From assembly GCA_963803735.1 (NCBI GenBank), contig CAWDNV010000019.1, positions 310,001-374,000 on the forward strand: a stretch of DNA of 64,000 nt, in the 5' to 3' direction. The translations under genes and the position numbers were made by a program. This document shows positions 46,189-54,067 of this stretch, in pieces; position 1 is the first letter of the stretch; every line of letters begins with the position of its first letter. The DNA comes from Palsa-189 sp963803735. Lineage in GTDB: Bacteria; Acidobacteriota; Terriglobia; Acidiferrales; UBA7541. The notes below the pieces were generated by a model. That model was not told the DNA's origin. It made no database searches and was given only the letters and a program-made list of their open reading frames with translations.

Positions 46189-46635
46189 ATGAAAGCAACA
46201 GACGTTGAAGTGAAGAAAGAATTTACGGAGGACGAGAAGCAGAGGTTTGCTCTAATCATTCGGCTCGACGAAGACTTTAGACGGAAACACGCTGGCAAGG
46301 TCCGTCGAGTCGAAGTGGGCCATGTATGCGTCGATAGCGGAAACGTCGTCATCGTTGATCCCTGCTATCTCCACGATGGCAAGCACGGCCCTAATGGTAC
46401 GCCCGACGAATATGGATTACAGCATGCTTCAGAAGGTTGGATCGAAGAGAAGCGAATGGATGAAGTCATGGACATCGGCGCTATCGATGAAAAGACCGGC
46501 GAAGCAAGACCGGCGGGTCCTATCTACAACGGATTGGCTGTTGCCAGTCACACCGGATATGGTGACGGCACTTATCCAGTCTACGCAACCATCCTCGATG
46601 GACGTGTTTTGAAGTTGGAAATTGAATTCGCATAA
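46189..46635 (+). CDS. DUF4241-like protein
   Basis: A 148-residue protein from the ATG at 46189. VDSGNVVIVDPCYL and VASHTGYGDGTYPVYATIL are the two blocks typical of DUF4241-like proteins. Function unknown. It is preceded by about 245 bases with only a 26-codon frame overlapping the previous stop. Confidence 0.65.
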   Translation: MKATDVEVKKEFTEDEKQRFALIIRLDEDFRRKHAGKVRRVEVGHVCVDSGNVVIVDPCYLHDGKHGPNGTPDEYGLQHASEGWIEEKRMDEVMDIGAIDEKTGEARPAGPIYNGLAVASHTGYGDGTYPVYATILDGRVLKLEIEFA

Positions 46636-46791
46636 ATCGAGTTAATACCCCAAAAGCCGTGGGCACAGGCTAAAGGTTAGCGGTTATCCAGCCATCGAAA
46701 ACCGCGCATAGGAAGCGTATCTCCAACTTAAACCCGTGGCGCTGGCATTCCCCGCTAGCGCCCGGCTCACTTCATTTTCCGCGGAGTCCGA

Positions 46792-48651
46792 ATGAAGACA
46801 AGTGATGAACGGTTTTTATCCGAGCAATCAGAAGAAAATCTGAGGCGGAATTCCTCGATCAAAGAGCGGTCGGCCTCGGAAAGCGCCGAAGGAATTGGTG
46901 TTTTCGAAGTAACGACGCCGGATGCGCCATATGGTTACACAGAAGACGGCCAACGTCGGAAGGCTCCCCTCACCGAAGCCGAAATAGCAGAGCGAGCCCG
47001 TAAACTCACCGAGTCACAAAAACGCTGCAAACTTCACGGCACACCCGGCTGTACGCCTTGTCGGCAACTGGCTGAGTCACTTCGCGCTGCCGGAAAATCG
47101 CTGCCGCCGGAATCAGACGATCTTCCTGACGCAACTGTTGGTCTCCGTTATTCGAGGCGCGTTTTGGCTCCGCAACATTTTCACAAGCCATGTCACTGGT
47201 CTGTCGAGGCGATCACAGGTTGGCCCTTACCCCAAGGCTTAAGCCTGTCTTCGGACGGAGTGTTGAGCGGCACCCCGAACCACGCTGGACGAGCATATTT
47301 CAAGGTTATTGTTAAAGACTCTTCAGACCCGCCGAAGACCGCAAGTTCTATCTTCTCGATCAGAGTCAACTCGATTGTCGAAGTTGTTCCGCGGTCGCCT
47401 GCTCCTGTCCGTCCAGATGTGAGCATTGTTCCGCCAGTCCCCTCGGAAGCGGACTTGGAGAAAGTACGACAGGAACTCGGCATCAGCAACCCGCCTAAGC
47501 CAAAGTTCCATCCGGTTTGGCGTGAATTTTATTATCAGGATTCGTTGTCTCTGGAAGAGAGACGAGCCCTCAAGGGCAGTCGGCCGGCAAAGGACAAGAC
47601 CACACTGGCCGGAATGTCGCCCATGAACATAGCAATGTTTCTGACGATGCCGGAAGTTCTCTACGTCGATTATGGGGAGTATAAGAACAATCGATTAAAG
47701 CCTAGAATTTTGACATCTCGCACTGCGTACGACACAACATCTCGGAAGGGGCGCAAGCGCAGCCGGAAAGCATGGCAGTTTGCTGGCATCAAAATAATCC
47801 GAGTGGCTGCGGATGGTGTCGCGGCCGTCAGTGCTCAAGAGATTGAAGCGTCAGAGCCAGAGCAGATTCAGACCGACTCGATTCTGCCTCGAAGAGAGAT
47901 GAGAAAGACGGAACCGACTATCACATGGAAAGAGAACGGAGAAATTCGAACGATAACAATGCAGGAGGCATTGAAGAATGCCAAAGCCAACCGCAAGCGG
48001 CTGGAATCTTCAGAGCAGAAGAGACTCCCTCTTGAGCAGCGTTGTACCGACCGGAAAGACTTGCTCATACAACAGCGTTTCTGGGACCGAAGGATTGAGG
48101 CGCTCAAGGAGGACATTAAGAGTTGGGACGAATGCAGGGAAGTTGAGGTTCCGGGTACTGGCGCAGAATCCTTTATGGTTGAAGTACCGCTGTGTCCCGA
48201 GGGTACGCAGCCTGCTTTCGATATGGTTCTTGTCCGTGAATATATTCGAACCGCATGGGGTGCTATGCCGCATGTCTCTCCGACTTGGTGGAGACATTAT
48301 TGGCAGAAGTTCGAAAATGAGGTTATCCATCGAGCAGTATTGGCGAACGTGTTCTGCCCCAAGTGGAGAGTCACAGAGTCCGAACGGTCCAGAGCACTCT
48401 TGACCGCACAAAGCCTTTGGGACGTGCTCCAAAAGGAGGAAGCGCCCATACGGGCATCTCTTGTGACGGTTCGGTACGGACATAAGCGTGCGCTCAGAAC
48501 CCAGAGAGACGATGCAGACCAAAACTACCGCGTGGGCGATGTCAATGCTCAACGCGAAGAAGTGGTTCGATCGACCGATACTTCAATCCGTGAAGTCAGA
48601 CCTTCCGGGGCCGGCCTCAAGTCAGACGAGCAAGATTTCTGGAAAGGTTAG
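46792..48651 (+). CDS. Large unknown protein with Ig-like domain
   Basis: A 619-residue protein. Near residue 80 a Cys/His cluster (RCKLHGTPGCTPCRQL) may bind zinc. About 115-205 fits a putative Ig domain (ITGWPLPQGLSLSSDGVLSG, TPNHAGRAYFKVIVKDSSDP). The remainder is helical and charged with no match that can be named. The Ig-like fold is common in surface or virion proteins, but there is no signal peptide. Confidence 0.55.
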   Translation: MKTSDERFLSEQSEENLRRNSSIKERSASESAEGIGVFEVTTPDAPYGYTEDGQRRKAPLTEAEIAERARKLTESQKRCKLHGTPGCTPCRQLAESLRAAGKSLPPESDDLPDATVGLRYSRRVLAPQHFHKPCHWSVEAITGWPLPQGLSLSSDGVLSGTPNHAGRAYFKVIVKDSSDPPKTASSIFSIRVNSIVEVVPRSPAPVRPDVSIVPPVPSEADLEKVRQELGISNPPKPKFHPVWREFYYQDSLSLEERRALKGSRPAKDKTTLAGMSPMNIAMFLTMPEVLYVDYGEYKNNRLKPRILTSRTAYDTTSRKGRKRSRKAWQFAGIKIIRVAADGVAAVSAQEIEASEPEQIQTDSILPRREMRKTEPTITWKENGEIRTITMQEALKNAKANRKRLESSEQKRLPLEQRCTDRKDLLIQQRFWDRRIEALKEDIKSWDECREVEVPGTGAESFMVEVPLCPEGTQPAFDMVLVREYIRTAWGAMPHVSPTWWRHYWQKFENEVIHRAVLANVFCPKWRVTESERSRALLTAQSLWDVLQKEEAPIRASLVTVRYGHKRALRTQRDDADQNYRVGDVNAQREEVVRSTDTSIREVRPSGAGLKSDEQDFWKG

Positions 48652-48768
48652 AAGCCGCCTACCACCTTTTATTTCAGTCACTTACCGCGATTTTTAGGCC
48701 AAAATGCCGTCAAATTCATAACACATGCACTGCATAGATGGAGGGCTATTACGCGACAAGGAGCAGCC

Positions 48769-49086
48769 ATGCTTGAAATTTTCACCGTTCGATTTTCGGC
48801 TCGATATTTTTATGTTGGCAGAGACCCGCTGCAACAGCCGCTTGGCACTTTTTTCCAGTCGGCGGCTTGGATGATGTCCTACCCGGTCGCATTGGAGGTC
48901 GTCAAGAATCTCCGAGACCTTGGTTACGCCGATGCGATTGTCTGCACCTCCGCAGGCCGTCCGGCACGCCCTGAGCATATCGATGCCGCGGCGGATGATC
49001 TAGAGACGGTCGCCAACGCGCGAACCTCTGATGAATATCTGCGCGTCTGGGGCAGCGACCCAGAGCCGGAATCAGCGATTCAATAG
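48769..49086 (+). CDS. Unknown protein, 105 residues
   Basis: Starts at an ATG with AAGGAGC upstream. Small alpha-beta protein (MLEIFTVRFSARYFYVGRDP, SYPVALEVVKNLRDLGYADA). No family recognised. Overlaps the next small frame by about 55 bases. Confidence 0.55.
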   Translation: MLEIFTVRFSARYFYVGRDPLQQPLGTFFQSAAWMMSYPVALEVVKNLRDLGYADAIVCTSAGRPARPEHIDAAADDLETVANARTSDEYLRVWGSDPEPESAIQ

Positions 49087-49405
49087 TTGTCGTAGGGAAC
49101 CTTTTCGGCAGTCGCAGGCAGTCAATATAGACCGCGACGAGGAGGAAATCGAAGACGGCGGGAGCCGGAAGGTTGGACGGGCCATGCAGGGATTGCAGTC
49201 GCAGTTGAACAAAAGTATCGGAGAACTTCGCAGCCGCCGAGACTGGCAGATTGCCGTTGCGGAGTGCTGCTGGTGCGAAGACGAGAAGTTGGAGGTTGCC
49301 ATCGCGGAATCTGAACTGTCTCGGGATGTAGTCGAGGAAATTTATCGTTTGAAGGATGAAGAAGAAAGTATGCGAAAGGAAAAACATGGTACCAACGCGC
49401 ATTAA
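49031..49405 (+). CDS. Unknown protein, start uncertain
   Basis: The convincing part is helical and acidic and begins near an ATG at 49184 (MQGLQSQLNKSIGELRSRRD, then CCWCEDEKLEVAIAESELSR). Upstream codons to 49031 are open but less protein-like. Ends 20 bases inside the following gene. Confidence 0.45.
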   Translation: MNICASGAATQSRNQRFNSCRREPFRQSQAVNIDRDEEEIEDGGSRKVGRAMQGLQSQLNKSIGELRSRRDWQIAVAECCWCEDEKLEVAIAESELSRDVVEEIYRLKDEEESMRKEKHGTNAH

Positions 49406-49796
49406 ACAAATCAGCACGATCGAGCCCGGCTGGCGGTATTGCTATCTGGTTCAGGATGGCGAGTTGATGGTCTGCTCATCGCCTATCGTCGGGCAAGCCG
49501 TGGTCTCCCGCCATTTCCCAGATGAGTTGAATGATGGCGACGGCCGCGAAGACCGGATTGAGTTTGTCGTTTATGACGACCAAAGTCTTCAAATCATTTC
49601 ACAACTTGAAGATATCGTTGACGACGGCCAGAACACGTACCCGATCGGAATCAAGGCACCCGGCGAGCCGTGTGAACTGAACGATGTACCAACGAAGACG
49701 CTTCTGGGGTTCAAAAAGAAGATGCAAGAAAACGGCTACATCAAGGTTGCTCCGAAGTCGAAAGCAGACACGTTTGACGGCGGAAAGGCGGCGTGA
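49386..49796 (+). CDS. Unknown protein, 136 residues
   Basis: From the ATG at 49386, with AAAGGAAA upstream. Beta-rich first half (EPGWRYCYLVQDGELMVCSS), acidic middle, helical end (KTLLGFKKKMQENGYIKV). Overlaps the metallopeptidase gene by four bases. No family recognised. Confidence 0.55.
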   Translation: MVPTRIKQISTIEPGWRYCYLVQDGELMVCSSPIVGQAVVSRHFPDELNDGDGREDRIEFVVYDDQSLQIISQLEDIVDDGQNTYPIGIKAPGEPCELNDVPTKTLLGFKKKMQENGYIKVAPKSKADTFDGGKAA

Positions 49797-50506
49797 TGAA
49801 GGGTTGGAAGCAAAAGCAGCGAGAGCGGCAACTGGAGGCGCAGGCTCGCCGTCAGGAGCAGGACGTTAAAGACCAGTTCGCTCAATTCATGGAAGGATGG
49901 CAGACGGCTTATGACACTCTTCCGCTCGCATTGAAACACGCTATCGCGATCGACGATATAAATACACTTGACCCATTGCAGCAGGAGATTGTTAAAACAG
50001 CCACGCACGAAGCCGGGCACGCGGTCTTCGATGCTCCTTACGTGGATTACGTCAGCATCCAACCCGTACTTACTTGCAACAAACGCATGCCGCTAGACGA
50101 CGGACGGTTTGCCCTTCCGATCAGCGCCGGACGGAGCAAGTCGTTACGTTTCGTCGGCGAACAAATGGAAACTCTACCGATAGGACTAATTGGAGAGTAC
50201 ATCTTCTCGGGAGCCGGAGCAGAGCATCTCCTGATAGGTGGATTGGGTCAAGAGACCACAGGACTAGGAGCAAGTGGAGACCTCTATGCACTCAGGCAGG
50301 CTTGCGAAAAGCGTCATATCCCTCGCGACGAGCAAATGCGCCTCGTATACCAGTCCGGCGTGAATGTTGAGAGGTTCGTCAAAATGAATACAAGGCGCAT
50401 TTACGTGGTCAGCACGGCTTTAATTAACTACAAGGCAGTCAGCGGTGATGATGTTCGCAAGATTGTTCAGGAGGTGGGAGAAGATTTGGAATTCAGCGCG
50501 GCTTAA
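49793..50506 (+). CDS. FtsH-like (M41-type) zinc peptidase domain without AAA
   Basis: A 237-residue protein. TATHEAGHAVFDAPY (HExxH about residue 72) and TTGLGASGDLYALRQAC (Asp as third zinc ligand) match the M41 peptidase domain of FtsH, where the same segments read HEAGHA and GASNDxxxA. There is no AAA ATPase or membrane segment. The N-terminal 45 residues are basic and coiled. A stand-alone peptidase in a phage-like operon may clip a host or element protein (inference). Confidence 0.72.
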   Translation: MMKGWKQKQRERQLEAQARRQEQDVKDQFAQFMEGWQTAYDTLPLALKHAIAIDDINTLDPLQQEIVKTATHEAGHAVFDAPYVDYVSIQPVLTCNKRMPLDDGRFALPISAGRSKSLRFVGEQMETLPIGLIGEYIFSGAGAEHLLIGGLGQETTGLGASGDLYALRQACEKRHIPRDEQMRLVYQSGVNVERFVKMNTRRIYVVSTALINYKAVSGDDVRKIVQEVGEDLEFSAA

Positions 50507-50646
50507 GCAAATCGTAGTCGGCATAACATTCCCCGCTAATCAGGCTTCAGCATTCACAGCCTTCCTCGGGTTCATCGCCGCCAACAAACAAAACGGTTCG
50601 GCCACGTTCGCAGCGGCGACGTGCATTCCACAACATCGGTGACGAC

Positions 50647-50862
50647 ATGACAGGAACATTAACCTCGTGGTTTGAGCGCGGCTTCGGATTCGTTATGACC
50701 GAGACGCGCGAGCAGTTCTTTTTACACGTATCAGGGATTGCAGAGGGTCCGGCAATTCCAAAGCGCGGCTCGATTGTCGAGTTCGAAGTCGCTCCGGCAT
50801 TCAAGAACGGGAAATTACCAGTAGCAATCAACGCGAAGATTCTGCCGGAGGTGCGCTCATGA
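50647..50862 (+). CDS. Cold-shock-domain-like protein
   Basis: A 71-residue OB-fold protein: TGTLTSWFERGFGFVMTET contains the RNP1-like GFGFV and QFFLHVSGI the RNP2-like part of cold shock proteins. Single-strand nucleic acid binding is likely. Its stop overlaps the primase start (ATGA), hinting at a role in element replication. Confidence 0.75.
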   Translation: MTGTLTSWFERGFGFVMTETREQFFLHVSGIAEGPAIPKRGSIVEFEVAPAFKNGKLPVAINAKILPEVRS

Positions 50863-53585
50863 GCGACTTCCTCAATTCTACGGACACGCTTGGCTACCTC
50901 AGACGGCTCTTCGAGCCCGGAGATTGGATTAACCTGCAATTCATCCATCAGACCGAAAAACGTGCTGATGGTGGAGCGAAGATTGATAACAATTTTCTGA
51001 CTTTGGAGGACGCTCTTAAGCCAGCGACTCTCGACGCCATCAAGAAGGCACAGGATGAGGGCTGGAACTCCTATGTCGCTATGAATGCCTTCACGCCGGG
51101 GCTGACACGTCGTCGCAAGAAGGATGTCAAAACAGTCCGCAACGTTTACATCGAGTTCGATGAGAAAGGCGAAGCCGGACTTGACGCGATCGATAAAGAC
51201 AGCACAAACGGACTGGTTCCGGCACCTGATTTCATTTTGCAGTCTTCGTCGGGCAAGTTTTACGTCATCTGGCGCGTCGCCGGCGTGACGGTCGAGCAAC
51301 AAGAGGCGCTCAACTCCGCTCTTCAGCAACGATACGGTTCTGACCCGGCCTCAGTAGATGCGGCTCGCGTGCTGCGTCTGCCGGGCACTCGAAATCTTAA
51401 GTACGCCACGACGCCGGTAGTCGAGATTATCGAAGAAGGTCTGGCAGATCGTCATTCATTCGATGAGTTCAAGATTGAGTACCACGTCAAGGCGCGTGTC
51501 GATCACACCGCGGACCCAGAGAAAGTAGCGGTGCGCGTCGGTTGCTATGAGCAGGCTTGCGAAGATGCCGGCGTTGATATTGGCTACTGCAAACAGTGGG
51601 AAGGCGGCTATCTGTACGAAGTCGATTGCCCAAATTACGAACAACACACCGGAATGGTGAAGAGCGGCGGGTCGGTCAAGATTCATGCCAGCGGCCGTAT
51701 CAGTTACGGTTGCTTCCATGCACACTGCCAAAACCTTGACTGGAAGACGTTCTATCGTCCGTGGATGGAGGAGCAAGCGAAAGAGAACGGTTTCGAAGGC
51801 TTCTTGAAGTTCGGGGAGTTAAGCGAGGTCAGCGAAGAAGATCGGAAGGATGAGACCGTTCTGATTGACGGGAAGCGGGTCGGGTCAGCGCAGCATGACG
51901 GAACTGCGGCGCCGGAACCATCTGATCAGCCGCCTCCAGTCCCAGAGCAGGTTCGCAGCCTGATCTTCTCGTCCAGTAAAGATCGCGTCAAAGCCGGTTT
52001 GCCTTCGAATGCACTGGAAGCGTTGAATAAAGCCGACACGCTGATCTACGCAGACCTTTTGACGAAAGGCAAATTCTTCAACGTCGGAGGTCTGGGCTAC
52101 CTGCTCGACAACAAGAAGAAAGATTCACCCGTGAAGATCAGTCCCGGCAGTGCGGAGTGTCTCGATCTACTCCAACGGTACAATCTGCACGCCGGCCGTG
52201 ATGCCACTAACGCCGTTGGCAAGTTCCTCGGGGTGCGATCGTACATGGATGGACAGCGAACTGACCTGCATATTTCATTCCATTACGATCCTGCAAGGAA
52301 CACGGCCTACTATGCAGAAGCGTCCGGGCGACTGCTTAAAGTGACCAAGGATGGCGTCTCGAACATTGATAACGGAGACGACGGAATTTTGTTCACGTTC
52401 CCGGAGACGTATAAGCCGTGGACACTGCAACCAGCGCCGCGTATCGCGAAGAGCCTTATTCCACAATCCGGGTCCGCATTGTACGACGCGGTCTTCAAGG
52501 GCCTGACCTTCGAAGAATCGAGCATGACATTTGAGCAGAAGTGCATTCTGCTCACCGTTTACTTGATCTTATTGTTCCTGCCCGGCATAAACAAATCGAA
52601 GATCATCCTGCAATTGACTGGACCTAGCGGATCGGGCAAATCGTTCTTCCTTGAAGTGCTCGGTCGATTGGTGATGGGGCCGAAATTTTCGGTTCAGCCA
52701 ATGCCGAGCGATCCAAAGGAGTTCGAAAATCAGGTCATCAACAATAGTTACATCGCGTACGACAACGTCAACTACATCAGCCCGGATATTAAAGACCTTC
52801 TATGCCAAGCGGCGACCGGTCTGACAGTCCGCCGCCGCGAGTTGTTCACGACAATGGGGCAGGTCGAACATCCGGCTGTGGCGACGATCGGAATCTCCGG
52901 CATTACGTCGGTCCTGACCGAGGTCGAGCAAAACAATCGCTCATTAGTCCTGAAGATGGAGAAGCGGCGTAGTTTTCAGTCGGCCGTCGATCTGATGGCT
53001 GAATTGGATAGCCGGCGCGATGAACTCATGACCGAGATTATCGAGCGCGTTCGGATGGTCCTAACCGCTATCGATGCTCAACGAGATTACAAACCAGCCG
53101 TAAACGTTCGATTGGCCGATATCGCAACATTCTTGCTCCGCGTCTCGAAGCACGAGGGTTGGGAGAATCAGGCAAGAGAACTGCTGACGGCTTGGGACGA
53201 TGAGCAGTCGTCAGCAGCAATGGAAGACGACGATGTTGGACAACTCTTCACGTACGTTCTTCGAAATCCTGACTTCAAACCCGCTTGGCTGCCGTCTAGC
53301 GAGTTCAAAGACCTACTCGTAAGAACCGGACGTATGAAGCAAGTTTCAATGGGGCTTTGGGTGAATAAGGCGCCCAAAACATTAGCGACAACGTTAGTTC
53401 GAAACGAGGGCGCGTACGCGATGCGATATGGGCTCGAAATCCAGACCGACAAGCATACGAAGAATCGAGTTTTCCGGCTTAATCCGTCGCCAGAACTGCT
53501 CGCGCGGGTCCGCGAGTCTGCAACGACTGTCGAGGACCTCATCGAACAGCCAGAGCCGGACGTGATATTCGGGAGTGCAGCGTGA
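50859..53585 (+). CDS. Primase-helicase fusion (replication initiator)
   Basis: A 908-residue protein. The N-terminal 200 residues look like a RepB/AEP-type primase (VRNVYIEFDEKGEAGLDAI, SGKFYVIWRVAG, LRLPGTRNLKYATT). A Cys/His cluster at about 255-290 (DCPNYEQHTG, YGCFHAHCQ) resembles a primase zinc element. From 560 on is a helicase-like ATPase with Walker A TGPSGSGKSFFLE (about 588) and Walker B SYIAYDNVNYI (about 630). This is the likely replication protein of the element and may act at the iterons at 43.1-43.5 kb. Confidence 0.8.
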   Translation: MSDFLNSTDTLGYLRRLFEPGDWINLQFIHQTEKRADGGAKIDNNFLTLEDALKPATLDAIKKAQDEGWNSYVAMNAFTPGLTRRRKKDVKTVRNVYIEFDEKGEAGLDAIDKDSTNGLVPAPDFILQSSSGKFYVIWRVAGVTVEQQEALNSALQQRYGSDPASVDAARVLRLPGTRNLKYATTPVVEIIEEGLADRHSFDEFKIEYHVKARVDHTADPEKVAVRVGCYEQACEDAGVDIGYCKQWEGGYLYEVDCPNYEQHTGMVKSGGSVKIHASGRISYGCFHAHCQNLDWKTFYRPWMEEQAKENGFEGFLKFGELSEVSEEDRKDETVLIDGKRVGSAQHDGTAAPEPSDQPPPVPEQVRSLIFSSSKDRVKAGLPSNALEALNKADTLIYADLLTKGKFFNVGGLGYLLDNKKKDSPVKISPGSAECLDLLQRYNLHAGRDATNAVGKFLGVRSYMDGQRTDLHISFHYDPARNTAYYAEASGRLLKVTKDGVSNIDNGDDGILFTFPETYKPWTLQPAPRIAKSLIPQSGSALYDAVFKGLTFEESSMTFEQKCILLTVYLILLFLPGINKSKIILQLTGPSGSGKSFFLEVLGRLVMGPKFSVQPMPSDPKEFENQVINNSYIAYDNVNYISPDIKDLLCQAATGLTVRRRELFTTMGQVEHPAVATIGISGITSVLTEVEQNNRSLVLKMEKRRSFQSAVDLMAELDSRRDELMTEIIERVRMVLTAIDAQRDYKPAVNVRLADIATFLLRVSKHEGWENQARELLTAWDDEQSSAAMEDDDVGQLFTYVLRNPDFKPAWLPSSEFKDLLVRTGRMKQVSMGLWVNKAPKTLATTLVRNEGAYAMRYGLEIQTDKHTKNRVFRLNPSPELLARVRESATTVEDLIEQPEPDVIFGSAA

Positions 53586-53831
53586 TGATCGAGATAAAGA
53601 AGATTGGCCGGCCGCGGAAGTATGAGACCGCCGAAGATCGGCTTAAGGCGCAGGTAGAGCGTCAGCGGCTAAAGCGTCAGGCATGCCGACAGGCGCTTGA
53701 GAGACTAGGAGTGCCTACACGCAAGGTTGGTCGGCCGCGCAAGTACGCGACTGTTGAAAGACCGTTTGGAGGCGCAACTTGAACGTCAACAGATTAGGCG
53801 AGACGTGGAGTATCTCAAAGACTCATCCTAG
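53582..53831 (+). pseudogene. Tandem-repeat AT-hook protein broken by a frameshift
   Basis: Overlaps the primase stop. The frame encodes IGRPRKYETAEDRLKAQVER and a second GRPRKYATVE unit, then goes out of frame. With one A removed from the AAA near 53755 the second unit continues as DRLEAQLERQQIRRD to a TAG at 53831, an obvious duplicate of the first. So this is a two-unit AT-hook/coiled-coil protein with a single-base insertion, or the shorter 66-residue form is used. Confidence 0.65.
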
Positions 53832-53991
53832 GTTGGTCGCTATGCTGCCGGCAGCAGGGGGATAGGAGGTGGGGCGAGGAGTTCCTAAAGACACCGCCCG
53901 GACCTGCGAGTTTTTCTGGCGGAGCAGGAGCGTCATTGAGGAAATAAAGTAGCCTCAGCAAGCACATTTTAACAGTTCGGATTTTCTATGA

Positions 53992-54018
53992 GGCGCCCTG
54001 CGTTGGGCGCCCTTTTCA
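53992..54018 (+). terminator. Rho-independent terminator, first of two
   Basis: GGCGCCC-TGCGTT-GGGCGCC stem-loop (53992-54011) followed by CTTTTCATTTT. Ends the operon that starts near 44249. Gap 53832-53990 shows no gene. Confidence 0.75.
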
Positions 54019-54027
54019 TTTTGAGAT

Positions 54028-54057
54028 GCCGCCTCACTCGGGCGGCTTTTGTTTTTT
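54028..54057 (+). terminator. Rho-independent terminator, second of two
   Basis: GCCGCC-TCACTCG-GGCGGC (54028-54046) followed by TTTTGTTTTTT. Directly upstream of the terminase gene, so late-gene transcription may depend on antitermination or a promoter hidden between the hairpins. Confidence 0.75.
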
Positions 54058-54067
54058 CAGGAGAACC

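Noticed and set aside
48010..48552. A 180-codon minus-strand frame inside the 619-residue gene
   Set aside because: Antisense shadow with no start signal and no recognisable domain.
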